Shown piece after piece: positions 12,501 to 20,890 of a DNA stretch of 64,000 nucleotides. Source of the DNA: Achatina immaculata (taxonomy: Eukaryota > Mollusca > Gastropoda > Stylommatophora > Achatinidae); assembly GCA_009760885.1 (NCBI GenBank), contig CM019713.1, positions 5,586,996-5,650,995 of the forward strand, written 5' to 3'. The position numbers and the translations under genes are program-made. Under the pieces are notes generated by a model. That model saw only the letters and a program-made list of their open reading frames with translations. It did not search any database and was not told the DNA's origin. Within the stretch, counting starts at the first letter, position 1. Every line of letters starts with the position of its first letter.

Positions 12501-15500
12501 AAAAATAAAAGTCAAATAAAATAAGATGAAGTAAATAATATAAGTTTTCAGAATTTCCTATGAGTGATTCACATTATGAAGGGGAAGAAAACTACTTCAG
12601 AAGTACATGTAGAAATTGATTAGTATGTACTACTTCAGAAGTACATGTAGAAATTGATTAGTATGTACAGAGACAGTTTATACAACATGAAAATAAATCT
12701 TTATATAACATGTGACTGAAAATTTACACATTATGAAAGTACATATTTACTCATGTTTAGATGTTTTTAAAAAGTTGAATGTACCTGCGTTGCTTTCTTG
12801 CCAAGAAAGGAGCAGGGATGCCCTGAATCCATATCAGTGCAGCTTATTGGTCTGCCACCACTTCCAGTTGTGACTGTTTTCACTAACACTAGGGAGTACA
12901 TGCACCATTGTGAGGTTTTCCTTCATATTACTCATGAAGTTCCTCCCTTTTCTTGTGCTGCTCCAGCTAAAAATCTATAGATTTACATGTCCATTCAGAC
13001 AGAATATACAGTTGTTTTCTGTCATTTCTTATGATAGGGTTTTCATCAGCATTCGGGACTGACAGTCCTTTAGTCCAGTATTTCAGAAGGAAGTAGATTG
13101 GAAGAAAAGAGAATACACTGAAGGGCAGATTTAAATCTTGGTCTGATATAAGCCTTTTAAAGGGCTTAAAAAAATAAAAATAAATAACTAGTCACATGTT
13201 GTTTTTTTTTTTTTTCTTTAGATGAAAGTTCATAATTTTAAACTGCCACAACCCTGTGAATAGACATTTTATCATTTCCTAGAAAAATGTGTGACCAAGA
13301 TGTCCATGTATCGTAGGTATTGTTTGGTAGGCAAAGAGTTAAAGGAGAAAACGTCAGATGGGAGCTTGAAAGACGAACATGGAAAGTAAATGTTCTAGAT
13401 AAAATAAGATCACACTGGCCATATTTACTTTTTTCAACAAGGTCTGGATGAGAGACTTCTCTTAACAGAAACCTTACTTTCAAACCACACCATTGGTGAA
13501 AGCATGTTCACTCATCAGTAAATACATGTTTGATTAGCAATCGTTTGTCCACTAAATATATGTTTGAGATTATAATTTGACTTGAAGAGGAAAAAAAAAG
13601 CTCAATGGTAAAATCATCAAAAATGGCTCTTTCCTCTTGAATTTCAACCAGTATATACGAGCACACTTTAGGTAGCAGTTACCATTAATATCTGACATCC
13701 AGTCTGTAATAAAATCACCTTCAAAGACTAAAGCGATGCATGTACAAGTATACAGTCACATCGCATCGTACACAAAATCACCTTCAAAGACTAAAGCAAT
13801 GCATGTACAAGTATACAGTCACATCGCATCGTACGCACCTTATATAAACATCCATTTATGTTGGCTTAACACTCATGGCCGCTGGACTCCAAGTGGAATC
13901 ATTTACTAAAATAAGAACTTGTAAATAATTTGTACTAAATGTAACTAGAAGAGACAAAATCAGAAATGACACAGTCGGGGCAAAGGTTGAAGAAACACCA
14001 GTATTATAACACTTCCAGAAACATTAAGTCAAAAGGTTTGATCACGGTACACGACTGCCACAAGACGTAAACAGGAAATAGTCATGCTAAGAACTGTAGG
14101 AAACGGAGAGAGAGAGAAAAGCCACCCACTCAGGAGGTGGATGGAGGAGATAACATATACCTTAAATACCCCTTTCTATGTAGCGAATTGCCGAGCACTT
14201 GCAAGAAGTCTTTCCTTAGCCCTCCTCAGTTCATTCATTCATTTGCATGTCCCTTGTGGAACTTTGCCTCCCTAACAGCACTCCTGTAGGCCTCTCGGTT
14301 GTAAGCAAGATGGGCCTCCCTAACAGCACTCCTGTAGGTCTCTCGGTTGTAAGCAAGATGGGCCTCCCTAACAGCACTCCTGTAGGCCTCTCGGTTGTAA
14401 GCAAGATGGGCCTCCCTAACAGCACTCCTGTAGGTCTCTCGGTTGTAAGCAAGATGGGCCTCCCTAACAGCACTCCTGTAGGCCTCTCGGTTGTAAGCAA
14501 GATGGGCCTCCCTAACAGCACTCCTGTAGGTCTCTCGGTTGTAAGCAAGATGGGCCTCCCTAACAGCACTCCTGTAGGCCTCTTGGTTGTGAGCAAGATG
14601 GCCTGCTGCTGATGCATCCATTTGCAGATCCTCAACAATGTCTTGCAGTCATCTTTGCCTTGGTCTTCCTCTCTTTCTTTTTCCCATTATGTACCCTTCC
14701 AAGACAGTCTTCTCTAGATTATCATGACGTTTAATGTGTCCACAATATTTAAGTTTTCTCTCTTTAATCCTCTTTACTAGCCAGCATTCTTCAAAATGAA
14801 GCTCCTGTAGTATAGATATATTTGTTCTTTTTTGTGTCCACGATATTTGAAGAACTCTTCTGTAACGTTTACATTCAAAGGCATTTATGTGTTTCTCACC
14901 CCTCCTCAGTACTGAAAGCTATATGGGATGCAGAGAGAAGTAAATACTTTGTACAATTTTTGTTTAACCTTTATGTTTTGTGCATACTGGTACCATTTGA
15001 TCAACATTTTGTCAAAGATAAGCCCTGCAAACTTTTATGAGAAAGGGATTAAACACCAAGAATGAATGTTTAACTGTTTCTATCATTAGCTTCCGTCCAG
15101 TGATCGACTAATGTCACTTACACGAGATTGTACAAATCCATCTTTGTTCCTTTCTTGTAGATCCATGGGCAGAAAAAAATCACTACATTCACCAAGATCC
15201 AAGAGAGCTAAGAAACAATTTGGACAATCAGCCACAGTTTAGAAGACGGTTCACTTCTTTCAGACAAAGTAATGTTCATCGTGAAGGCTCGCCTCCCAGA
15301 AGAAACTGGTCGCCACAGCCTGAGAGACGAGAGTCACAGATCAAACAAAGCTCCTCGTTTAACAGAAACAGGTCTCCGATTCGCGAGAGAAGAGCGTCGC
15401 CCAAGAGTAACCCAGTGTTATCTGGACCACGCACATCCGTGCATCAAAGACACAGTTCTCCGTCACCCAAAAGACGACAAGAGTCTTACGCAAACGAAAG

Positions 15501-16498
15501 ACTCGCCGCTACAGCTCAATCAAATGGTCAAGGCTCGCCTACACTCCATAGACGCACGTTGTCAAATGCCCACACGTACGGAGCACGGATAACTGAAAAC
15601 AACGCCCCGATAAGAAAACAGCCCTCATTTAGGAATGGTCCCCAAACTGAGGCTAGACACAGATTAGCCCCGCCCCAGACGTCAGTTCCACCGCCCCCTC
15701 CGCTGCCACAAAAGACACAAACCCAGCAGCCAACAGTGGAAGGGTCCGTTTCTGATGTTAGACTAAAGAATTTGGCGAGAGGTAAGGAAAATCCGAGTGT
15801 TAGTGGTTATTTAGAAGTAAATGTACGTATATATCTGGCGACCGGCACTGGAGTCAAACCAGCCTCCAAAAAATGGGCACCTGGGGGTTCTCCAAGAAAA
15901 CGATGGCAACGTCGGGGGTTCTGGCAACCCATCCCTGCCTCAAATGCTGTAGCGGCCTGGAAATGCTGCCTTTTTTTTTTCCTAGGGAAACCCAAGGTAG
16001 CCGTATTTTGAGGCTGGGTTGACCCCGATGCTGGCCGGTCCGAAAGATTTCGCCCGAGGGACCTTCAGATCGGCATACGAGCGTACTAACCAGTACACTA
16101 CTGCAGCATAAGAACAGTTATTATGATTCGTATTCCTAACATTAACAGAAGCAGTGAGAGTTGTAGTTGTAGTAGTAGTTGTAAGTCTGGGTAACTGAGT
16201 GGTTAGGCGCTTGGTTTACTAATCAGATGGTACCGAGTTCAAGTCCCAGCAGTGGGCTTTTTTTTTCTGGTACACACCAAAACGGGCCCGGGGTTCACCC
16301 AGCCTCTAAAAATGGGTACCAGAGAAATCTAGAAAGGTAAATGCGGCCAGGTGTGATACTGACCACATCAGACTTTCATGTGCCGATGGTCTTGGAAATA
16401 CGGGCCTAACACCCCATCCCCAATATGCCTTAATGGCATGGAAACGGAATTTTATATATATTTTTTTACATTGTAGTAGTAGTATTAGTAGCAGCAGT

Positions 16499-16529
<31 letters not shown>

Positions 16530-17477
16530 CGAGGGACGTTCAGAAAGTAATGCACCACATCGTTTTTTCTCAGGAGCTGTTTATTCAAAAAGCATGAAAT
16601 TTGTACACAGTGTACATGGATGTGTCATGTAAACATCGGTATTATTCAACATAATCCCCATCAACTTGTACGGCTTTACGCTAGCGCGAAACAAGTGCAC
16701 GTATTCCTACCCCGTACCAGATTTTCTCTTGATTATGTAGCCATTTCTTCGCTGCATGAATCACTCCTTCGTCATCTTCAAATCTTACCCGTCGGAGTGC
16801 ATCTTTAAGTGGACCAAACAGATGGAAATCAGAGGGTGCCAAATCAGGACTATAGGGTGGATGGGGTAGTACAGTCCAACCCAATTTGGTGATTGCTTCC
16901 CGTGTTGCCAGACTTGTGTGAGAGCGAGCATTGTCGTGAAGGAGGAGCAGGTCTGCTGGATTCTTGTGCGGTCGAACTCTGCGAAAACATTCGATGAGTT
17001 TTTTCAATGTCTTAATGTAAGCTTGCGAATTTATTGTCTCTCCTATCAGTAAGAATAATGGCCCCAGCGCATTTCAACATTTCTGCTTTGGTGGCTGTGG
17101 CAGGACGTCCACAGCGCGGCCGATCATGCAATTCCTTATCTCCACTTATTGATTCTTTGATTTTCTGAACCCAGCGACTGACTATACTCCTGTCGACTGC
17201 AAAACTTCCATACACATCATATAGACGCTTGTGAATGTTTACAACAGTTTCGTTCTCTGCAATGAGAAATTCTATCACAATTCGCTGCTTATACAGCAAA
17301 TTGCTAACATGCTCCATTTCAACGGATAGGGCAGCCATATTCTTTGGCCAGTTGCGATGCAATCTGGTTCACACAATCGGCACACGCCATATTTAAAGTG
17401 TGCAAAATTTCATGCTTCAATCTTCATTATTAGCTGAAAAAATAACGATGTGGTGCATTACTTTCTGAACGCCCCTC

Positions 17478-17544
<67 letters not shown>

Positions 17545-19469
17545 CAAAAACAGAATACTAGTATAGGAAATGACAGTAGTAGTTGCAATTGTAGCATTAC
17601 CAACGGCAAGAGAGGCAGTTGTTTTGCATGCAAGCATTAGCATTGAAGAACATCATGTTCTGAGAATATAGAAAGAAGCTAATGCCTCACGCATACATAT
17701 TTCTCTCTAACAAGCAAACAAGGCTAAAGACAACCTGTACGAAGAACTCCATTCTAAAGTAACATCCACGCGGAGCCCGTCATTCAAGGCACCCCACAGG
17801 AGGTCGTTCAAACAACCGGAAAAAACGGCCAAGATCAGACAGGAATCATCAGCCCGTGAAGTGATGGGGTGGCTGACAAACAAGGGCTTCAGCGACCTGT
17901 GAGTTTTATCTGTGCTTGTTTGTGTACGCGTGTCTGTCTAACTGCGTGCTGTCTTTTCTTTTTATATACCTAACAATTTGTCTGTCTTTCTGTATGTTGG
18001 ACCATCTGTCTGTGAGGCTGTTTATGCACCTTATGGTCCTGTTGTTACCGAAACATATTTGGGGCGGAAAAATGGGAAAAAGAAAGAGAGGAAGACCAAG
18101 GCGAAGATGGCTGCAAGACATCGTTGATGATCTGCAAATGGATGCATCAGCAGCAGGCCATCTTGCTCACAACCGATAGGCCTACAGGAGAGCTGTTAGG
18201 GAGGCAAAGTTCCCAAGGGACATGCAAATGAATGAATGAATTACAAAGTTAGTCACCTTTGATACATGTTATGTTATAATATTTAACTCTCTTACATTCC
18301 CTGTGCATGCCATGCTGCGTATACAGTTATTGCCTTGACTTACTCAAACTGGAAATCTGAAAAGACAATTACGGTAAGAAATTCCTACACAACTACCACC
18401 CAAACGGTATATCATGTCATCAAACACACGCACGTTTCTTTCCTTGGCAGAGCAAAGAATGCGTACAGAGGATACACTGGCTTAGATATGTTCCAGTTAC
18501 ATCTTAACGACATCAAGGACATACTTGGACACGAAGAGGCCATCAGACTGGACGGGCTTATAACACTTCAGAAAACTTCCTGCGGGGTAAGTGCTGCTGC
18601 CGGTGATGACGAGTGTTGGGTGTGGAGGCTGACTCATAGCTTAGATTCTGCCTGGTGACTAAGATAGATGGAGGTGTGTGGTTCAGTTTTACAAAAAAGA
18701 TAGAAAGAGAGGAAAGTGGATAGAAAGATGAGCACGAAGATACATAAATAAATAACGTACAGCAATCCAATATTTCGGCAAAGGCTCTATTTCAAGGATC
18801 ACACACATAAAACAGCGCAACAGATAAAAACACGAAAAGCAGATAAAAAATTAAAAACTTACCTTTCTGGTCTCCTAATAGGAAAGACGGGCACAAATTT
18901 TTTAAATCTTATTTTGCCGAAATATTGGATTGTTGTTTATTCTTCATTTACATGTGTACGTGCTCATCTTACTTCCTGCCAGTTTTTGTTTCTGGCCACG
19001 TCCCTCGCTCTTTCTATCTTTTCGTAAAGCTGAACCATATAGGTCTGTCTACCTTCATCACTAGAACCAGTTTTACCGAGGTCTTCATTTCTCTTACCTC
19101 TCACATACCCTACCTGTTAGCTAGAACCTGGAGAAGCCCTGTGTCCGTTGTTTTTTCAAATGAACTTGAGGATAATGCTAAAAGATGAAGATAAAAGCCA
19201 GAAATTATGAGGAACTTGACGGAGATGAATAAAGTTTGTGTGAAAATATGAGGAGTGAGAGGAGAAATGATGACGTTTGTTATTTCGATAATGCGAAATT
19301 GTTATGTAGTAATGTATTTAATAAATAAATAAAGATGAGCCATTTTCTCTTGCAGTATGCAACGAAGTCAGCCAAGGAACTGAACGATATCCTTCGCATA
19401 ATGAAACAAAACTGCGAGCCGGAGGATGAGCTGCAGGAATATGTGGATTCTGACAAGAAAAATACATAA
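3409..19469 (+). CDS. EPS8: EPS8-like adaptor protein, 3' part of gene (5 exons)
   Basis: Join 3409-3508, 15161-15781, 17715-17898, 18451-18586, 19356-19469. All four junctions have AG acceptors and GT donors, and the phases (1, 1, 2, 0) join to one open frame of 384 residues ending in TAA. Residues 34-240 are a basic, Ser/Arg/Pro-rich low-complexity linker with RRxS and SP motifs; PPPPPLP lies at about 210-216. Residues about 287-347 form a SAM-like domain (VMGWLTNKGFSDL, later RLDGLITLQK), followed by a helical tail (KELNDILRIMKQ). This order (proline-rich linker, an EEL segment, SAM/pointed-like actin-effector domain, short charged tail) matches the C-terminal half of EPS8 proteins, which couple receptor signalling to Rac activation and actin capping or bundling. 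The PTB and SH3 domains expected upstream are not visible, so the 5' end probably lies before the window. Another SAM-domain adaptor remains possible; that it is a gene is much surer than its name. Confidence 0.68.
3509..5170. other. EPS8-like intron, AT-rich
   Basis: Includes TG, A and TA runs (for example 3636-3652, 4985-5012). No coding or mobile-element signature was recognised. Confidence 0.5.
5175..6067. mobile_element. Non-autonomous piggyBac-type element 1
   Basis: TTAA at 5171-5174 and 6068-6071 flanks inverted ends CTCTTCCCGAGC and, read inward, CTCTTCTCGTGC. TTAA target sites with such ends are typical of piggyBac-superfamily elements. The subterminal part near 5996-6050 repeats the motif TCAGGATCxTGACC. 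The inside has overlapping short frames on both strands but no transposase that I recognise. It shares its ends with the element at 50712-51404. Confidence 0.65.
6072..6797. other. EPS8-like intron, nothing recognised
   Basis: AT-rich sequence with short frames only. Confidence 0.4.
6798..7166. mobile_element. hAT-like MITE
   Basis: The ends are AGTGGTTCTTAGTCTTTT and, read inward from the right, CAGTGGTTCTCAACCTTTTT, the well-known hAT-type terminus. The inside has two copies of GGGGTCCACARxTGTTC and no transposase. The 8-bp target duplication is not clean (about half the bases agree), so the exact edges are uncertain. Confidence 0.6.
7577..8659 (-). pseudogene. Broken long open frame of unknown origin
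   Basis: One minus-strand frame runs from 8659 to 7577 (361 codons) with only two internal stops, TAG at 8335-8333 and TGA at 8062-8060. The middle has three diverged copies of a 21-residue repeat with patterns RKTVYKLMEGEWKT, RKTAHKFTEHKGKT and RKTVHKLMEGKGKT, each followed by IARL or similar. The last part includes VKACLFCSKRTH. I do not recognise the family. It sits antisense inside an EPS8-like intron and could be a decayed mobile-element protein, a retro-copy or an exon cluster. A chance frame is possible but unlikely at this length in AT-rich DNA. Confidence 0.35.
8140..8335. repeat. Three diverged 63-bp repeats
   Basis: Units contain CCATGAGTTTRTRTACAGTT and TTTCTCTCCAGTCTGGCAA with many differences between copies. 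They lie inside the broken frame and preserve its phase. Confidence 0.6.
8660..9304. other. EPS8-like intron, nothing firm
   Basis: Purine-rich from 8935 on; it may be an older part of the LINE fragment that follows, but no motif proves it. Confidence 0.3.
9305..9512 (+). mobile_element. LINE 3' end, family C
   Basis: Encodes [21 protein letters not shown], the C-terminal tail of an RTE/BovB-like ORF2 ('W.rtve.dl...GLTWaqae'), then a (GA)n tail at 9489-9505. Related pieces lie at 34745, 36070 and 58478 on the minus strand. Confidence 0.65.
9513..10908. other. EPS8-like intron, repeated TGTACATTTATTGTC and purine-rich DNA
   Basis: Three diverged copies of a TTTGTGTACATTTATTGTCAT motif at 9858-9960. 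The rest (10400-10900) is purine-rich with poly(A) runs. Frames of 98 and 168 codons on the minus strand are low-complexity F/L/S and look spurious. Confidence 0.4.
10909..11552 (+). repeat. 29-bp minisatellite, about 22 copies
   Basis: The unit is TTTTCACATTGCTGTTAG followed by TAGCCTCTCTC. Variants include TAGCCTTTCTC, CAGCCTCTGTC and TATCCTCTCTC. Blocks of identical variants (six TAGCCTTTCTC copies at 11330-11500) show recent expansion. On the gene strand each unit has a pyrimidine tract followed by TTAG. Confidence 0.9.
11553..11983. other. EPS8-like intron, nothing recognised
   Basis: AT-rich sequence with poly(T) runs. Confidence 0.4.
11984..12200 (+). mobile_element. tRNA-derived SINE, family C (diverged)
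   Basis: The head is GTGGCATTGTGGTTAGTGCGC and the B-box-like part GGTAGTTTAAGTCTTGGC. The body TTACCCAGCTGTAGATAT ... GAGAAGGAAAGGCAG parallels the copy at 31012-31275. Confidence 0.6.
12201..13710. other. EPS8-like intron with a 38-bp direct duplication
   Basis: CTACTTCAGAAGTACATGTA and the bases after it occur at 12591 and 12629. Otherwise AT-rich, with no coding block recognised. Confidence 0.4.
13711..13836. repeat. 63-bp direct duplication
   Basis: AAAATCACCTTCAAAGACTA begins at 13711 and again at 13774. The copies are nearly identical and end with CACATCGCATCGTAC. Confidence 0.85.
14225..14815 (-). mobile_element. LINE 3' end, family B, with expanded C-terminal codons
   Basis: On the minus strand: KERKLKYCGHIKRHDNLEKT, then GKRKRGRPRQR, LQDIVEDLQMDASAAGHLAH, then the expanded repeat, then a KFHKGHANE-like end and an (AATG)n tail at 14229-14240. 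The same family without expansion lies at 18056-18245 (+). This is a 5'-truncated non-LTR element with a BovB/RTE-like tail. Confidence 0.75.
14265..14605 (-). repeat. 48-bp coding minisatellite, about 7 copies
   Basis: The unit GGGCCTCCCTAACAGCACTC ... GTAAGCAAGAT is 16 codons of the LINE C-terminus on the minus strand (HLAYNREAYRSAVREA). Copies alternate GGCC and GGTC at one site, giving alternating A/T in RE(A/T)YRS, so the recent unit was 96 bp. Because 48 is divisible by three, frames are open on both strands; only the minus frame has meaning. Confidence 0.9.
14816..15160. other. EPS8-like intron, 3' part
   Basis: Ends in a pyrimidine-rich acceptor region. Nothing else recognised. Confidence 0.5.
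15161..15781 (+). CDS. EPS8-like exon, basic Ser/Pro-rich linker
   Basis: The acceptor is tttcttgtag and the donor GAGAG|GTAAGG. The 621-nt exon starts DPWAEKNHYIHQDPRE and is GC-richer than its flanks. It carries repeated basic phospho-site-like motifs (GSPPRR, RRES, RRASP, RHSSPSPKRR) and VPPPPPLPQK, a likely SH3 or profilin-type ligand. The open frame runs on past the donor to 16011, but that extension is a SINE and not coding. Regulation by basophilic kinases is an inference from the RRxS motifs. Confidence 0.85.
15815..16112 (-). mobile_element. tRNA-derived SINE (GC-rich), just after EPS8-like exon
   Basis: On the minus strand the head is GCAGTAGTGTACTGGTTAGT, then GGTCCCTCGGGCGAAATC, then GGGTCAACCCAGCCTCAAAA, a block also seen in family A. 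It explains the open frame that runs on beyond the exon. Confidence 0.6.
16181..16456 (+). mobile_element. tRNA-derived SINE, family A
   Basis: Best copy in the window: A-box region TGAGTGGTTAGGCGCTTGG, B box GAGTTCAAGTCCCAGCAG, body CACCCAGCCTCTAAAAATGG ... CTGACCACATCAGACTTTCA ... GGCATGGAAACG. The head resembles a Ser/Leu-type tRNA. Confidence 0.8.
16470..16529 (+). repeat. (GTA)n/(GCA)n microsatellite, left half
   Basis: Runs of GTAGTA and GCAGCA up to the mariner insertion. It continues on the other side of that element. Confidence 0.85.
16530..17478 (-). mobile_element. Deleted mariner (D34D-type transposase remnant)
   Basis: TA flanks (16528-16529, 17479-17480) and 26-bp inverted ends CGAGGGACGTTCAGAAAGTA / CGAGGGGCGTTCAGAAAGTA. 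The minus strand encodes the N-terminal helix-turn-helix part (HVSNLLYKQRIVIEFLIAEN ... RSIVSRWVQKIK ... DRPRCGRPAT) from 17362, then a frame break near 17010, then INSQAYIKTLKKLIECF, LLLHDNARSHTS and PYSPDLAPSDFHLFGPLK. The second and third catalytic Asp are present; the segment with the first is missing. TAG replaces a codon near the end (RALVSR*), shortly before RKAVQVDGDYVE. The element is inactive and would depend on a relative for mobility. Confidence 0.9.
17479..17544 (+). repeat. (TAG)n microsatellite, right half
   Basis: About 22 uninterrupted GTA/TAG units directly after the mariner. Confidence 0.95.
17715..17898 (+). CDS. EPS8-like exon, start of SAM-like domain
   Basis: The acceptor is ctctctaacaag. 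A second AG eight bases later would give an immediate stop in the incoming phase, which decides this choice. The exon encodes ANKAKDNLYEELHSK near its start and AREVMGWLTNKGFSD at its end, with donor CCT|GTGAGT in phase 2. The EEL segment followed by 'WL..KGFS' is the usual entry into the EPS8-family SAM domain. Confidence 0.83.
18056..18245 (+). mobile_element. LINE 3' end, family B, unexpanded
   Basis: Encodes GKRKRGRPRRRWLQDIVDDL, QMDASAAGHLAHNR (then TAG), AYRRAVREAKFPRDMQMNE and an (AATG)n tail. It has a single copy of the 16-codon segment that is repeated at 14265-14605. It lies in an EPS8-like intron. Confidence 0.75.
18451..18586 (+). CDS. EPS8-like exon, core of SAM-like domain
   Basis: The acceptor tccttggcag completes codon CTA with its first base; 45 codons follow, ending KTSCG at donor GGG|GTAAGT. 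LDMFQLHLNDIKDILG and IRLDGLITLQK correspond to the family pattern 'LF.L...EL....EGxRV..qitvQK'. The first AG is used; a second AG two bases later would break the frame. Confidence 0.85.
18660..19065. repeat. Inverted repeat pair, Penelope-LTR-like arms
   Basis: The left arm (18667-18800) is the reverse complement of the right arm (18905-19060). Shared landmarks are TTTGCCGAAATATTGGATTG, CGTGCTCATCTT, CTCTTTCTATCTTTT and AAACTGAACCA. A third copy lies at 20755-20890. The GCCGAAA-type motif resembles the ends of Penelope-like elements; assignment is tentative. Confidence 0.55.
19356..19469 (+). CDS. EPS8-like terminal coding exon
   Basis: The acceptor is ttctcttgcag. It encodes 37 codons starting YATKSAKELNDILRIMKQ and ending DSDKKNT, then TAA at 19467-19469. 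The short helical segment after the SAM domain and the charged end fit EPS8 proteins (family pattern 'SELqeiM..r'). Confidence 0.82.
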   Translation, partial: YATKSAKELNDILRIMKQNCEPEDELQEYVDSDKKNT

Positions 19470-19641
19470 ACAGCTGGAATGTCTTGGGCTCTTTCCCCAA
19501 ATTGGCAGCAAGATATTTTAAAAGTGTCTTTATATTATTTCTTTCATTAGACATTTCATTTTTGTGATTTCTCCAGTTGTTTACTATATTTTTTCGAGGG
19601 TTTTTCATTTGATTGAAATAATTGTTTTATTTATAAATTAT

Positions 19642-19647
19642 ATTAAA
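19642..19647 (+). promoter_or_regulatory. Candidate poly(A) signal of EPS8-like gene
   Basis: ATTAAA, a common variant signal, lies about 175 bases after the stop codon in AT-rich sequence. There is no independent support. Confidence 0.2.
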
Positions 19648-19844
19648 ATTCAGCCAAACTTGCCATATTTATAATTTTTCTATCAGGAGCAATGCTCTAG
19701 TCTCATTTTTTTTGTTGATTTCATGTTACTCTTTTGTCATAATTAATTTCAATAACTGTTATCTGTCGAGTTATGCTGCTTGATTTGACATGACCACAAG
19801 CATAGATGATGTTGCTACCTGAAATGTGGCCCGCTGCCCATAGT

Positions 19845-20085
19845 CATGCCGTATCCAAGGCATGTGAAATATTGTAAAAAGGGCTCAAACAGAAGTGACA
19901 AATGGAGACAAAGCAAAAATTAGACCAAGACAACGGTGGCGTGACAGTCTGGAAGAAGCCCTACAAGCCCTTGGGTGGACATTGGCAGGAGAAGACTAAG
20001 AACAAGGAGGAATGGAGACAGTCAAGTCTGCAGCAGTGAGTCGCAGTGGCTTGGAAAGCTGAATGAGTGAAATCTTGTGATAATT
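19845..20085 (+). mobile_element. LINE 3' end, family E
   Basis: Encodes KIRPRQRWRDSLEEALQALG, then WTLAGED followed by a stop. This fits the 'GRPRrRW.D.l...l..lGw' C-terminus of many non-LTR elements. Starts at the EPS8-like 3' flank. Confidence 0.6.
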
Positions 20086-20289
20086 TTTTTTTGTTTTTTC
20101 ACAATTTATTTCCATGCCTTTATACCCGACATGTAATCTGTGACTTACTGTACGAGGATGACACTGCTTTAACAAAAAACTCAGTGTAAATTGTGTCTCA
20201 AACAAATTGATTAGACCTTAAGGTGTACCTAGAGTAGCAGCATTGTTCATTTGTCATGGGAACATCTAAGTCTTACTGTCATGTTTACC

Positions 20290-20535
20290 ATCTGGTACCC
20301 TTTGTCAGAACATGACAGTCCAGATTAGTAGGACATGTTTTAAGAAGAAGCAAACTAGAACACCTAGATGACAACAGGAAAACTGGAGGGGAAAAGGGAC
20401 AGAGGAAGACAAAGAAACAAGACACTTGATGGACTAAAAGAGTGGCACAGAGCATGGTCCAGAGCATATATTATAGAAAGAGCATAGGATATATGGTTGT
20501 GGAAATCAGTGACAACCAATGCCTGATTGGTATGG

Positions 20536-20536
<1 letters not shown>
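20290..20536 (+). mobile_element. LINE 3' end, family D
   Basis: Encodes KRDRGRQRNKTLDGLKEW, then RAWSRAYIIERA and LWKSVTTNA, followed by a (GA)n tail. A second copy lies on the minus strand at 60780-60990. Confidence 0.65.
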
Positions 20537-20579
<43 letters not shown>

Positions 20580-20587
20580 GAGAGAGT
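20537..20587 (+). repeat. (GA)n microsatellite
   Basis: About 25 GA units with one G interruption, at the tail of the LINE-D fragment. Confidence 0.95.
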
Positions 20588-20754
20588 GAATCTTTTCATC
20601 ATGCCTTTATCTAATTTCTCAGCAAACTGCCTGCTCTTACTTTGTGCTTACCAACATTTATCTGGGCACATTCTGTGCCTGCCTTTTTTACAGGGAGCTA
20701 AGTTTAATTTTTCATCTATTTGTTTATTTTTGTGGTTTTATTTGGTCTCTTGTT

Positions 20755-20890
20755 TTTGTATATGATCCTTGAAAAAAGGCTTTTGCCGAAATATTGGATG
20801 TTCATTTATAAGTGGTTTTGTTGCAGCTCACTTTCCCTATGTTTTCTACCTTTATTTGTAAAGCTGAACCATTTAGCTTTATCCAATGAT
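20755..20890 (+). repeat. Third Penelope-LTR-like arm
   Basis: TGATCCTTGAAAAAAGGC, TTTTGCCGAAATATTGGAT and GTAAAGCTGAACCATTTAG occur in the same order as in the arms at 18660-19065. Confidence 0.5.

Noticed and set aside
15782..16011. C-terminal extension of the frame starting in exon 15161-15781
   Set aside because: There is a strong donor at 15782, the next exon joins in phase, and the extension is SINE sequence.
16184..16260. Functional tRNA gene
   Set aside because: The A and B boxes belong to a SINE head; the same unit recurs with its body elsewhere and the cloverleaf is not complete.
17430..17643. Poly-Tyr / poly-Leu frames on the minus strand
   Set aside because: Translations of the (TAG)n microsatellite.
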